Source: Hoyosella sp. YIM 151337 (lineage in GTDB: Bacteria; Actinomycetota; Actinomycetes; Mycobacteriales; Mycobacteriaceae). From it: DNA of 64,000 nucleotides. Each line of letters begins with the position of its first letter. The stretch's first letter is position 1. Of the stretch, positions 27,040-35,006 are shown in pieces. The notes below the pieces were generated by a model. That model saw only the letters and a list, made by a program, of their open reading frames with translations, made no database searches and had not been told where the DNA came from. Where the stretch lies: assembly GCF_026041215.1 (NCBI RefSeq), contig NZ_JAPEIQ010000006.1:1-64000 (forward strand), given 5' to 3'. Position numbers and translations under genes: made by a program.

Positions 27040-27405
27040 GCCGCGCCTGAAACGTGCGCAGTTTGGCCGTCCAACCTGGCACCGCGCCGCAGCATTCGTG
27101 GCATGACCAGCCACAACGACGGTTTGGCCGAGCGTGCGGCGAAGTGTGGGTAGCTTCCGCACGTAATCCGCGTCGAGGACACGTCGACCAGCCAAGAGGC
27201 GGCGCCCACGCCTGACCCCGAAGGCGGCCGGGACACAAACCGGGATTTCATCACCCGATACAGCTAGAAGACACTTCAAACAATTGGCGTCCTCCGGAAT
27301 CACCACCTGGACACGAAAGACTGCTTGTGCCGCGGAGCTTCTCGTGCGATCCTCGATAACTATGACTACAGGAAAGGCGGCTACCGCCACCGTCCGGTGA
27401 GCGCG
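27040..27405. other. Gap with no intact gene
   Basis: About 365 bp between the permease relic and the DUF6745 gene. Open frames exist on both strands but none has a family motif or a convincing ribosome site. It is probably further decayed permease sequence plus the promoter region of the DUF6745 gene. Confidence 0.4.
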
Positions 27406-28545
27406 ATGCCGATCTCATCAGCGGTTCCACACCGCGCCCTATCCCACAAAGTCACCGATCCCCACGCCCTGGCCGATGCGGCAGATGCCCGGCGCGACTA
27501 TTGGCTTGAGCACGGACTGTGCACGACACCTTCCGATCGGCCCTCCGCCGAGGAGACTGTCGCAGAGCTCTACGAAAGAGCCGGGTTCACAGCACCGAGA
27601 TTCGTGTGGGCGCCTTCTCCCCCGGCGGCACATCGGTTGATCAACGATGCAGGCCTATCGGTCCCGCCGCTGACCTACGGAGCGCCTCCCCACCCTTCGG
27701 AGGGGATCGCCGCAATGTGGGCCAAGTCCCGTGCCCGAATGGACGCACGGATACACCGACTGCCGGGGCCGAGCTCGAGAATCATTGGGCCAGCGTGCAA
27801 TTCATTGCGAACCTCACTGTACGACGGTGTCGCGACGGCGATACGCGGGCTGCTGCCGCGCTCACCTCTCGGCGTCACCTGGTACGGGCAACAGGAAGCT
27901 CATCGGGTCGCGTACTACGACACGTTCCGGCACTTCGGGCTCGTGGACTACCAGGCGCGCGACGACGACCTCCTCGATCTTCACGCCACGCTGGTAGGCG
28001 CGACGGGGTGGTGGTGGGCGTTCGATGGTGTCTGCGTAATGTCCGAACGACCCACCGCACTACACACGGAACCCACGCCCAGCGGCAACAACAATCAACG
28101 TCGGCTACACCATCCGGACCGGCCAGCACTCGAGTTCACGGACCGCAGTCACACGTTCGTGCTGCACGGCACCATCGTTCCCGATTGGGTCGTTCTCGAT
28201 CCCACCGCCGAACGGATCAACAGTGAGCGCAATATCGAGGTCCGCCGCTGCGCGATCGAGCGGATCGGTTGGGACCGGTACATCGACATGGCTGGCCTTG
28301 CGCTCGTGGATCGCGCCGACGACCCAGGCAACCCCGGGTGCACGCTGGGGCTCTACTCAACCCCAGCTGGCTGGGGGCGACCGGGCCTAATCCTGCTGGT
28401 CGTCAACGGTTCCGTCGAACGCGACGGCCAGCGCCGCCGCTACGGCATTCGCGTCCCCCACTGGGTTCCCTCCGCGCTGGACGCCGCTGGCTGGACCTAC
28501 GGCATCAGCGGTACCGACTATGCACAACTCGTTCGCCGAACCTGA
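27406..28545 (+). CDS. DUF6745 domain protein
   Basis: A 379-residue cytosolic protein with no membrane segment. The N-terminal 100 residues are variable; the middle holds WWWAFDGVCVMSERP followed by RLHHPDRPALEF; the C-terminal part shows the strongest family marks: HTFVLHGTIVPDWV, ERNIEVRRCAIERIGWDRY, DPGNPG and VNGSVERDG with RYGIRVP. The function is unknown for this family. The start at 27406 is a choice among several; GTG at 27397 or an earlier ATG are possible. It is 21 bp ahead of a small partner gene. Confidence 0.75.
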   Translation: MPISSAVPHRALSHKVTDPHALADAADARRDYWLEHGLCTTPSDRPSAEETVAELYERAGFTAPRFVWAPSPPAAHRLINDAGLSVPPLTYGAPPHPSEGIAAMWAKSRARMDARIHRLPGPSSRIIGPACNSLRTSLYDGVATAIRGLLPRSPLGVTWYGQQEAHRVAYYDTFRHFGLVDYQARDDDLLDLHATLVGATGWWWAFDGVCVMSERPTALHTEPTPSGNNNQRRLHHPDRPALEFTDRSHTFVLHGTIVPDWVVLDPTAERINSERNIEVRRCAIERIGWDRYIDMAGLALVDRADDPGNPGCTLGLYSTPAGWGRPGLILLVVNGSVERDGQRRRYGIRVPHWVPSALDAAGWTYGISGTDYAQLVRRT

Positions 28546-28566
28546 AAACCTCCAAGGTGATATTCC

Positions 28567-29019
28567 ATGCATGCTGAACTCACACTGTCCGACCTCACTG
28601 CACTCAGTGGCCTGGATGTACTCGACCACCTCGACCGCGAAGTTACTGTCCCGGTGACAAGCGGTCTCCAGGCGCAAGGCGATCTCATTGTCATCCCCTA
28701 CGCCGTGGTCAGTGCCGCCATCCAGCCTGCGCCCTGGGCACGCTCCATCGCAGTGCCACGATCGGGAATCGAGTTGTTGCGGAGCGCCGCCGGCGGCAAC
28801 CCGCACTGCCTCGTTGCCGATGAAGGTACCTGCATATGGACGACATCCGTCCAAGACACCATGCGTCTCGCCCTGGGCATCATCGAGACCACCGGGATCG
28901 CGTATCTTCTTCACCCCGAGCACGGGGCGACAGGGATCGCTCCAGGGTGCTACGTCGTTCGCCGACAGCGCGAGCGCGGCGCCGGACGACTCGGGCCGCC
29001 GCTACTTGTGGCCGATTGA
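28567..29019 (+). CDS. Conserved hypothetical partner of the DUF6745 protein
   Basis: A 150-residue protein with alternating strands and an end motif of the form YLLHPEHGATGIAPGCYVV followed by RRQRERG. I recall similar small genes directly behind DUF6745 genes in other actinobacteria, so the two form a cassette. There is no signal peptide. No activity can be assigned. Confidence 0.7.
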   Translation: MHAELTLSDLTALSGLDVLDHLDREVTVPVTSGLQAQGDLIVIPYAVVSAAIQPAPWARSIAVPRSGIELLRSAAGGNPHCLVADEGTCIWTTSVQDTMRLALGIIETTGIAYLLHPEHGATGIAPGCYVVRRQRERGAGRLGPPLLVAD

Positions 29020-29450
29020 CCCGGACACTGTTGGCGGGCGGTCCCGTTCGACCATGAACACCCGCACTGTCAACAGCAGCACTACCAGACCCAGCGACGC
29101 CTGCACGACGGTTGACGTCGCCGCAGCCGACGCGTACTCGTGAATTCCAACAGCGTCTCGGACTACTGATGAACCCGTGAGGACCCCAGCGACTGCGGTT
29201 ACCGCGCGGCTGACCCAAGCGACGCGCTGACGAGATCGCACACCCAGCACGAACAGTGCCGCCCCAAGGAACGTCAGGTACCCCCAGCGACTGGCAGCGC
29301 GCTCGGCGCTGCCAGTATCGCGACAAGCGCAACAAGCCCGTACCCGACGTGACGTCGCCTGCCGCCCCGCGGCGCGCTGCGCGTAGCCGCGCGATCCACA
29401 GCCCGACAAGAGGGACCGCCACCGCGTCGCCATCGTCGCATGCCCGTAGG
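29002..29450 (-). pseudogene. Frameshifted hypothetical membrane protein
   Basis: Two frames carry parts of one protein. A hydrophobic span VGYGLVALVAILAAPSAL is in one frame (ending near 29275). The next spans, WGYLTFLGAALFVLGV, a middle VAGVLTGSSVV region and VVQASLGLVVLLLTVRVF, follow in another frame down to the stop at 29002. The shift falls near 29290, where GGCAGC and GCTGCC form a small palindrome. The upstream boundary is uncertain. Confidence 0.5.
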
Positions 29451-29625
29451 CCGCAGTAGTGACAGAGACGAGCACAATTCCGGCACCGTGGCAAGCGGCG
29501 CAACCGCAGCCTGGCGCAAGCAGCGCTTAGGACGTCCTCGTACTCACAACAGCGAAATCCCAGTGGCAGTCACAGGAGCGATGATTTCGATACCGTTGCT
29601 GTACCAGTAGTTTTACTGTTGTTGT

Positions 29626-30600
29626 GTGCGGACTTCAGCGCGGTTTCCAGAGATCGACCACAGAACCGGGCACTACGAGAGCTTCTATCTGAAGGCGACT
29701 GAGCCCAGTGGCGGGAGAGGCGTGTGGATTCGCTACACGGTCCACAAACGCCCGAATGCCGACCCCACCTGCTCACTGTGGTTCACCCTCTTCGCCCCAG
29801 ACGCACCCCAGGCAACAAAGGTCACATTCGACGCGACGTCCTTGACCACGCCGCAAGGCTCCTACATACGCATAGCGGAGGCGGAGATCGCGCCGGGACG
29901 GGCCTATGGCTCCATCAGCAGCGAGGCGCTGAATGCGAACTGGGATTTGACATTCAGTGACCGCCACCAGGTGCTGCGCCACTTGCCGGCCGACTGGATG
30001 TACACGGGACCGCTGCCTCGCACAAAGCTCCTCAGTCCGCACCCGGGCGTGCTGTGGTCTGGCCGGCTCACAGTCGACAACGAGCGCATCGACCTGCGTG
30101 ACTGGCCAGGAATGGTCGGCCACAACTGGGGACGGGAACACGCAGAACGGTGGATATGGCTCCACGCACCGCTGCGCGACGGCGGATATCTCGACATCGG
30201 CGCCGGGCGCATCAAGCTGGGGCCCCTGACCACGCCCTGGGTCGCGAACGGGATGCTCGTTCTCGATGGCGCGGCGCACCGGCTCGGTGGGTTACCTGGT
30301 GTCCCGCGCACGCATATCGACGAGTTGCCGGATCAATGCAATTTTGTACTCCCCAGCAAAGAGGTCGCTGTCCGTGGAAGAGTCAGTGCGCCGCGCGAGC
30401 GATACGTCGGATGGGTCTATGCCGACCCTGACGGGGGCGAGCACAATACCGTGAACTGCTCGATCGCCGACCTTGACCTTGAAATTGACCGGCCTGGAGA
30501 AACTCCTCAGCGGATGCACGTATCTGGTTCCGCCACATACGAACTCGGTATGCGCGAGACTGATCATGGCATCCCAATGCAGCCGTTCCCGGACGGCTAG
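29626..30600 (+). CDS. Lipocalin-like/CrtC-AttH superfamily protein
   Basis: A 324-residue protein made of beta strands. The central DWPGMVGHNWGREHAERWIW motif and the repeat of Trp-containing strands are typical of the double-lipocalin superfamily that holds hydroxyneurosporene hydratase, tocopherol cyclase and AttH-like proteins. The start is a GTG without a clear ribosome site; a leaderless transcript is possible. It converges with the TetR gene. It may handle hydrophobic isoprenoid or aromatic ligands, in keeping with the catabolic operon beyond the TetR gene; that link is inferred. Confidence 0.65.
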   Translation: MRTSARFPEIDHRTGHYESFYLKATEPSGGRGVWIRYTVHKRPNADPTCSLWFTLFAPDAPQATKVTFDATSLTTPQGSYIRIAEAEIAPGRAYGSISSEALNANWDLTFSDRHQVLRHLPADWMYTGPLPRTKLLSPHPGVLWSGRLTVDNERIDLRDWPGMVGHNWGREHAERWIWLHAPLRDGGYLDIGAGRIKLGPLTTPWVANGMLVLDGAAHRLGGLPGVPRTHIDELPDQCNFVLPSKEVAVRGRVSAPRERYVGWVYADPDGGEHNTVNCSIADLDLEIDRPGETPQRMHVSGSATYELGMRETDHGIPMQPFPDG

Positions 30601-30647
30601 GCAGACTGGGCAACCTACCTCGCAGAGCATGCCCGCCGTCGAGAGAT

Positions 30648-31280
30648 TCAGCGCAGGTTCGGCAATCGCCGGGACGTGATCTCTCGCGCCTCCTCGCTGG
30701 GAAGGCCGAACATTCGCAGCATGTTTCTGGCCACTTCGTCGGCAGCCTGGTCGATTTGCACGGCCGAGCGGCCTTCCATGATGTGCAGGGCACCCAGTAT
30801 CGCGCCTCCGGTGCAGGCGAGGGCGACAACCGGATCTTCGACGTCGAAGCGACCAGCTTCTAAGGCGCGCTGAATGTCGCGCAGCGCGCGCGGAGCCAAC
30901 CCAGTGCTCGACTGCAGGTAAGCAGGCCCCGTGTTGGTGATGATCTGCGCGAGCTGCTGATGCGTGCGAAAGAGCCGGACCGTGAGCCGGACACCCGCGG
31001 CGAACACTTCGGCTGGGTCTTCGATGCCCTGGGTGACCTGGTCGACCAGCGCACCGTGCTCTTCGAGCGTTTGCGCTACTGCCGCGTCAAACAGCTCGTC
31101 CTTCGAGGTGAAGTGATTGTAGAAGGATCCAAAACCGACATCAGCGAGATCAGTGATCTCCTGGATGCTCGCTTCCGTCCCGCCGTGGCGGGCTAGCAAC
31201 GTGCGGGCGGCCGCGATCAAGGCGGCCCGCGTCCGCGCCTTGCGCCGCTCGAGTCGGTTCACGGCTACTGGCTCAGTCAT
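30648..31280 (-). CDS. TetR-family regulator of the catabolic operon
   Basis: A 210-residue repressor. The helix-turn-helix region (about 14-60) reads TRAALIAAARTLL ... SIQEITDLADVGFGSFYNHF with SKDELF. The C-terminal helices form the ligand pocket. ATG at 31280 is preferred over a TTG three codons upstream. Between it and the divergent VOC gene lie two copies of ACTGAT-N6-ATCAGT (31301-31318 and 31351-31368), one near each promoter, so it most likely represses both itself and the operon. Confidence 0.9.
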   Translation of the reverse strand: MTEPVAVNRLERRKARTRAALIAAARTLLARHGGTEASIQEITDLADVGFGSFYNHFTSKDELFDAAVAQTLEEHGALVDQVTQGIEDPAEVFAAGVRLTVRLFRTHQQLAQIITNTGPAYLQSSTGLAPRALRDIQRALEAGRFDVEDPVVALACTGGAILGALHIMEGRSAVQIDQAADEVARNMLRMFGLPSEEAREITSRRLPNLR

Positions 31281-31300
31281 GCACGCCAAGATAACACAAA

Positions 31301-31318
31301 ACTGATCTGTTCATCAGT
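31301..31318. promoter_or_regulatory. TetR operator copy 1
   Basis: ACTGATCTGTTCATCAGT, a perfect inverted repeat with 6-bp arms and a 6-bp spacer, 21 bp upstream of the TetR start codon. Confidence 0.75.
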
Positions 31319-31350
31319 TATGACGGTTGTTGACAACCATGGTTCTCGTA

Positions 31351-31368
31351 ACTGATGCTTTCATCAGT
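31351..31368. promoter_or_regulatory. TetR operator copy 2
   Basis: ACTGATGCTTTCATCAGT, with the same arms and spacing as copy 1, ends 19 bp before the VOC gene start and just before its GGAAGGA ribosome site. Confidence 0.75.
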
Positions 31369-31387
31369 ACCGTGGAAGGAATCGGAT

Positions 31388-32521
31388 ATGACCACACCAA
31401 CCAAGGACGTCCACGATGGTCTGCACAGCGAGCAGGGCGCCGTGCGTGGAGACCGCGCGCACAAGGCCAAGAACCCGGTAATCAAGGTTGAAGATCTGGC
31501 GTGGCTGGAGTTCGAGAAGCCCGATCTCGACGCGGCGGAACGGTTCGCGCACGACTTTGGCTTCGTCACCGCCGCCCGCACCACGGACGCGCTCTATCTG
31601 CGCGGTGCACTCGCGGGCACCCATTGTGTCGTCATCCGGCAGGGCGAGAAGTCGCGGTTCATCGGCCCCGCCTTTAGGGCTGCTGATATCGCTGACGTGC
31701 ACAGGCTCGCCCGGGCGGCGAATACGTCGGCCTATCACCTGCCCGGCCACGGCGGTGGGATCGGTGTTGACCTGGTCGATCCCGGTGGAGTCCCGCTGCG
31801 CGTTGTCGCCGGTGCCGAGGAACTCCCCGAGCTTCCGATCCTCCAGCGGAAGCTCATCTTCAACACCAACGGTGAACTGAACCGCGTCAACGCCACTCAG
31901 CGGCCGCCGCGTGAACCGGCGCGGGTCGAGCGACTGGGCCACGTCGTGCTCGAATCCACGAACTTCAACAAGGCACTCGACTGGTACCAGCAGCACCTGG
32001 GTCTGATCGTCAGCGACTTCCTGTACTTTCCCGGTCAGCGTGACCAAGGGCCCACGATGGCGTTCATCCGCTGCGACCGCGGCAGCACCCCGGCCGACCA
32101 CCACACCCTCGCGATGACGCTCGGCCCCGGCCGCAAGTACATCCACTCCGCGTTCCAGGTCGCCGACCTCGATGCACTCGCCGCGGGCAGTGAGTACCTG
32201 AAGGAAAACCGCTACAAGCATTCATGGGGCATCGGGCGCCACATCCAGGGCAGTCAATTGTTCGACTACTGGCGCGACCCGGATGGTTTCCTTGTCGAGC
32301 ACTTCACCGACGGCGACATGTTCGACAACACCGTCGAGGCGGGCTGGGCCGAGATGTCGGCCAGCGGGCTCTCGCAGTGGGGACCTGCCGTCACCCGTGA
32401 CTTCCTCGAAGCGAATCCATCGCCGCATTTCATCAAGCAAGTGGTATCGGCACTCGCCGACCGCGACAACGAGTTCACCTCCCGGCGCCTGCTGGGCCTA
32501 GCGAAAGTAGCCCTGAAATGA
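31388..32521 (+). CDS. VOC-family extradiol dioxygenase-like protein
   Basis: A 377-residue protein with two vicinal-oxygen-chelate domains. The C-terminal domain has the iron triad of extradiol dioxygenases: His in LGHVVLES (about 184), His in YIHSAF (about 253) and Glu in VEHFTDG (about 304). This suggests meta-cleavage of a catechol-like ring. The N-terminal domain starts after a charged 35-residue lead. The ATG has GGAAGGA at seven bases. It is the first gene of a seven-gene operon and overlaps the FAH gene (ATGA). Confidence 0.85.
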   Translation: MTTPTKDVHDGLHSEQGAVRGDRAHKAKNPVIKVEDLAWLEFEKPDLDAAERFAHDFGFVTAARTTDALYLRGALAGTHCVVIRQGEKSRFIGPAFRAADIADVHRLARAANTSAYHLPGHGGGIGVDLVDPGGVPLRVVAGAEELPELPILQRKLIFNTNGELNRVNATQRPPREPARVERLGHVVLESTNFNKALDWYQQHLGLIVSDFLYFPGQRDQGPTMAFIRCDRGSTPADHHTLAMTLGPGRKYIHSAFQVADLDALAAGSEYLKENRYKHSWGIGRHIQGSQLFDYWRDPDGFLVEHFTDGDMFDNTVEAGWAEMSASGLSQWGPAVTRDFLEANPSPHFIKQVVSALADRDNEFTSRRLLGLAKVALK

Positions 32522-33456
32522 GCATCAATCTAATCCGCCACAGCGACGGCTGGGGTGTCGTCCGCGGCACCGACATAATTTCTCTGCCCGGCACCTACGA
32601 GACCACTGCAGAAGTCCTCACCGAGGGGGTCAAGGCCGCCCGCGAGTCGCTGGCCAAACCCGAGGCCAAAGGGATTCCGCTCAGGGACGTCACACCGTTG
32701 AACCCGCTGCCTAACGCGCGGGTGCACTGCCAGGGCGCGAACTACCGGTCGCACATGATCGAGTCCGGCATGGACCCGAACCGGGCGTTCAACATGCTGT
32801 TCACCAAATCAACCGCCTCAATGTGCGGCGCCGATGACGACATCGTCACCCCGCCCCACGTGCAATTGCTGGACTACGAAGTCGAACTCGGGATCGTTGT
32901 CGGTAAGCCGATCACGGAACCGGTGACCGTAACCCCGCAGAACCTGGCCGAATACGTCGGCGCCTTCGTGGTCGCTAACGATGTCAGCGCCAGGGACATC
33001 CAATTGCCGCAAGGACAGTGGTACAAGGGCAAGAGCTACCGCACCTTCTGCCCGGTCGGTCCGCACCTGTGCGTACCGGAGAACGCTGCAGAGGTCGCCC
33101 GTTGGTCAGATCTGCGTCTGACTCTCTCAGTGAACGAAAGCAAACGGCAGGACTCGCTCGCCGGCGACATGGTCTTCCAGCCAGCCGACACCCTCACCGA
33201 GTTCTCCCAGCTTGAGAACTTTGAGGTTGGTGACGTTATCCTCACCGGCACGCCGGGTGGTGTCGCCCTGCAGCCGCCGAAAGCAATCGCACAGAAGGTC
33301 GGTGGCCTGCTCCCTGAAAGCACTAAATGGCAGCTCTTCATCAAAGGCCAAGCCAAAAGCAGCGCGTACCTCAAGCCCGGTGACCGGGTCGTCACGTCGA
33401 TTCGCACCGACGACGGCGCGCTCGACCTCGGAACTCAGCACAACACGATTCGGTAG
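32518..33456 (+). CDS. Fumarylacetoacetate hydrolase-family protein
   Basis: A 312-residue enzyme of the family that hydrolyses or decarboxylates ring-cleavage products. The family marks are GANYRSHM near 73, the metal-binding glutamates in DYEVELGIVVGKP (about 120), SARDIQ, KSYRTFCPVGPHL and the ending GTPGGVALQPP. It overlaps the preceding VOC gene by four bases and is followed by the hydroxylase after five bases. It probably acts on the product of the VOC enzyme. Confidence 0.9.
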   Translation: MSINLIRHSDGWGVVRGTDIISLPGTYETTAEVLTEGVKAARESLAKPEAKGIPLRDVTPLNPLPNARVHCQGANYRSHMIESGMDPNRAFNMLFTKSTASMCGADDDIVTPPHVQLLDYEVELGIVVGKPITEPVTVTPQNLAEYVGAFVVANDVSARDIQLPQGQWYKGKSYRTFCPVGPHLCVPENAAEVARWSDLRLTLSVNESKRQDSLAGDMVFQPADTLTEFSQLENFEVGDVILTGTPGGVALQPPKAIAQKVGGLLPESTKWQLFIKGQAKSSAYLKPGDRVVTSIRTDDGALDLGTQHNTIR

Positions 33457-33461
33457 GCGAC

Positions 33462-35006
33462 ATGCGCTACATCCCAGCCGTGGTGATTGGCGCCGGACCC
33501 ACCGGTGCTAGCGCGGCGATCATGCTCGGCCAGCACAACATTCAGACACTGGTGCTCGAACGCTGGCCGGAGGTTTACCCCCTCCCTCGCGCCGTCCACT
33601 TCGACGACGAGGTCTTTCGGATCTTCGCCGCGATGGACCTCGAAGGTGAAGTAAGTGCGATCTCCCGGCCGGCGCCTGGTATGCGACTCACGGACGCCCA
33701 GCACCGTGTTCTTGCCAATCTTCGCCGCGAGCGCGAGATTCATGGCTACCCCCAAGCGAACATGTTCGATCAACCCGATCTCGAACGCGTTCTCCGCAAT
33801 GCGCTCGACAAATACCCCTCGGTCGAGTTTCGCGGGGGCGTTGAGGTTTTCGCGGTCGAACAGGCACCCGGCATCGGTGGGGTCATGCGCGTTCGGTACC
33901 GCGAAGGCGACACCGAACATGAAGTCTGGACCGACGCAGTACTCGGCTGCGATGGCGCAAACAGCATGACTCGCGGTGTGGTCGGCGCCAAAATGGAGGA
34001 CTTCCGCTTTCAGCAGCAGTGGCTGGTCGTCGACATTGCGACCACGGAACCGCTCGATGTCTACGACGGCGTCCAGCAGGTATGCGACAGCAACCGCGCG
34101 GCGACTTTCATGCCGATAACACCCCAGCGCTACCGCTGGGAGTTCCGGCTCAAGGCCGGCGAGCGGCCCGGGGATTTCACCCACCATCGGGTGCTGGAAC
34201 TAACCCGGCCTTGGCTCGAAAACGTCGACTTGGAGAAGGTCACCTTCCTGCGCCAGGCCTGCTACACATTTCGCGGTGTCGTCGCCGACAAATGGCAGCG
34301 AGGCAGGGTGTTCCTTCTCGGCGACGCGGCACATCAGACCCCGCCCTTCATCGGCCAGGGCCTGTGCGCCGGGATTCGTGACGCCGCGAACCTCGTCTGG
34401 AAGCTCGCCCTCGTACTGGACGGCATGGCCGACGACCGGATTCTTGACACGTACGAGGCGGAACGGCGACCCTACGCTCGCCGTGTTGTAAAACTGGCGA
34501 TCGTCGTCGGCGCCGCGATGACCGGCGGTCCGGCACAATTCAACTCGGTACGCAACGGCGCGATCCGCGCGGTCACCCGACTTACCGGCAGCGAGGACGA
34601 GTTCGTCACCGCGCTGTGGCCCACCTTCAGTGAGGGCCCACTCGTTCACCAGGGCGGCCGAGGCAAACGAACCGGCGACGTCTTCGCTCAGCCACTCATC
34701 GGAGGTCAGCGCCTTGATGCACTAATCGGACTGAATTGGGCGATCATCTACCGCGGCGCGGACCGCACAGCCGCCTTCGACGCCGAAACCCGCAGATTCT
34801 TCGAATCACTGGGACTGTCAGTTGTTCGGGTCGGGGCTGCCGACACCGAAGCACACGCGCTGCTCGACTTCTACCACGCGGATGCCGTGCTGATTCGCCC
34901 GGACCGCATCGTAGCGGCTGCCGCCGACTCCCCCGACCTGCGTACGTGGCAGCGGCGACTCGCCGCGGCCGGCATCAACCCGACGACCGTCAAGGAACTC
35001 CGATGA
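33462..35006 (+). CDS. FAD-dependent aromatic hydroxylase (MhpA/PheA-like)
   Basis: A 514-residue class A flavoprotein monooxygenase. The FAD motif is GAGPTGASAA (10-19), the NAD(P)H/FAD motif is VLGCDGANSMTR near 165, and the ribityl motif is GDAAHQTPPFIGQG near 287, followed by DAANLVWKL. The C-terminal thioredoxin-like domain is present. Relatives hydroxylate phenols such as 3-(3-hydroxyphenyl)propionate. Its product would suit the ring-cleavage protein encoded two genes earlier. Its stop overlaps the ligase start (ATGA). Confidence 0.9.
   Translation: MRYIPAVVIGAGPTGASAAIMLGQHNIQTLVLERWPEVYPLPRAVHFDDEVFRIFAAMDLEGEVSAISRPAPGMRLTDAQHRVLANLRREREIHGYPQANMFDQPDLERVLRNALDKYPSVEFRGGVEVFAVEQAPGIGGVMRVRYREGDTEHEVWTDAVLGCDGANSMTRGVVGAKMEDFRFQQQWLVVDIATTEPLDVYDGVQQVCDSNRAATFMPITPQRYRWEFRLKAGERPGDFTHHRVLELTRPWLENVDLEKVTFLRQACYTFRGVVADKWQRGRVFLLGDAAHQTPPFIGQGLCAGIRDAANLVWKLALVLDGMADDRILDTYEAERRPYARRVVKLAIVVGAAMTGGPAQFNSVRNGAIRAVTRLTGSEDEFVTALWPTFSEGPLVHQGGRGKRTGDVFAQPLIGGQRLDALIGLNWAIIYRGADRTAAFDAETRRFFESLGLSVVRVGAADTEAHALLDFYHADAVLIRPDRIVAAAADSPDLRTWQRRLAAAGINPTTVKELR

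Noticed and set aside
26943-27254. Separate small protein genes opposite or within the permease relic
   Set aside because: Compositions are typical of shifted frames and no motif is seen; only the 26824-27039 frame carries permease signature.
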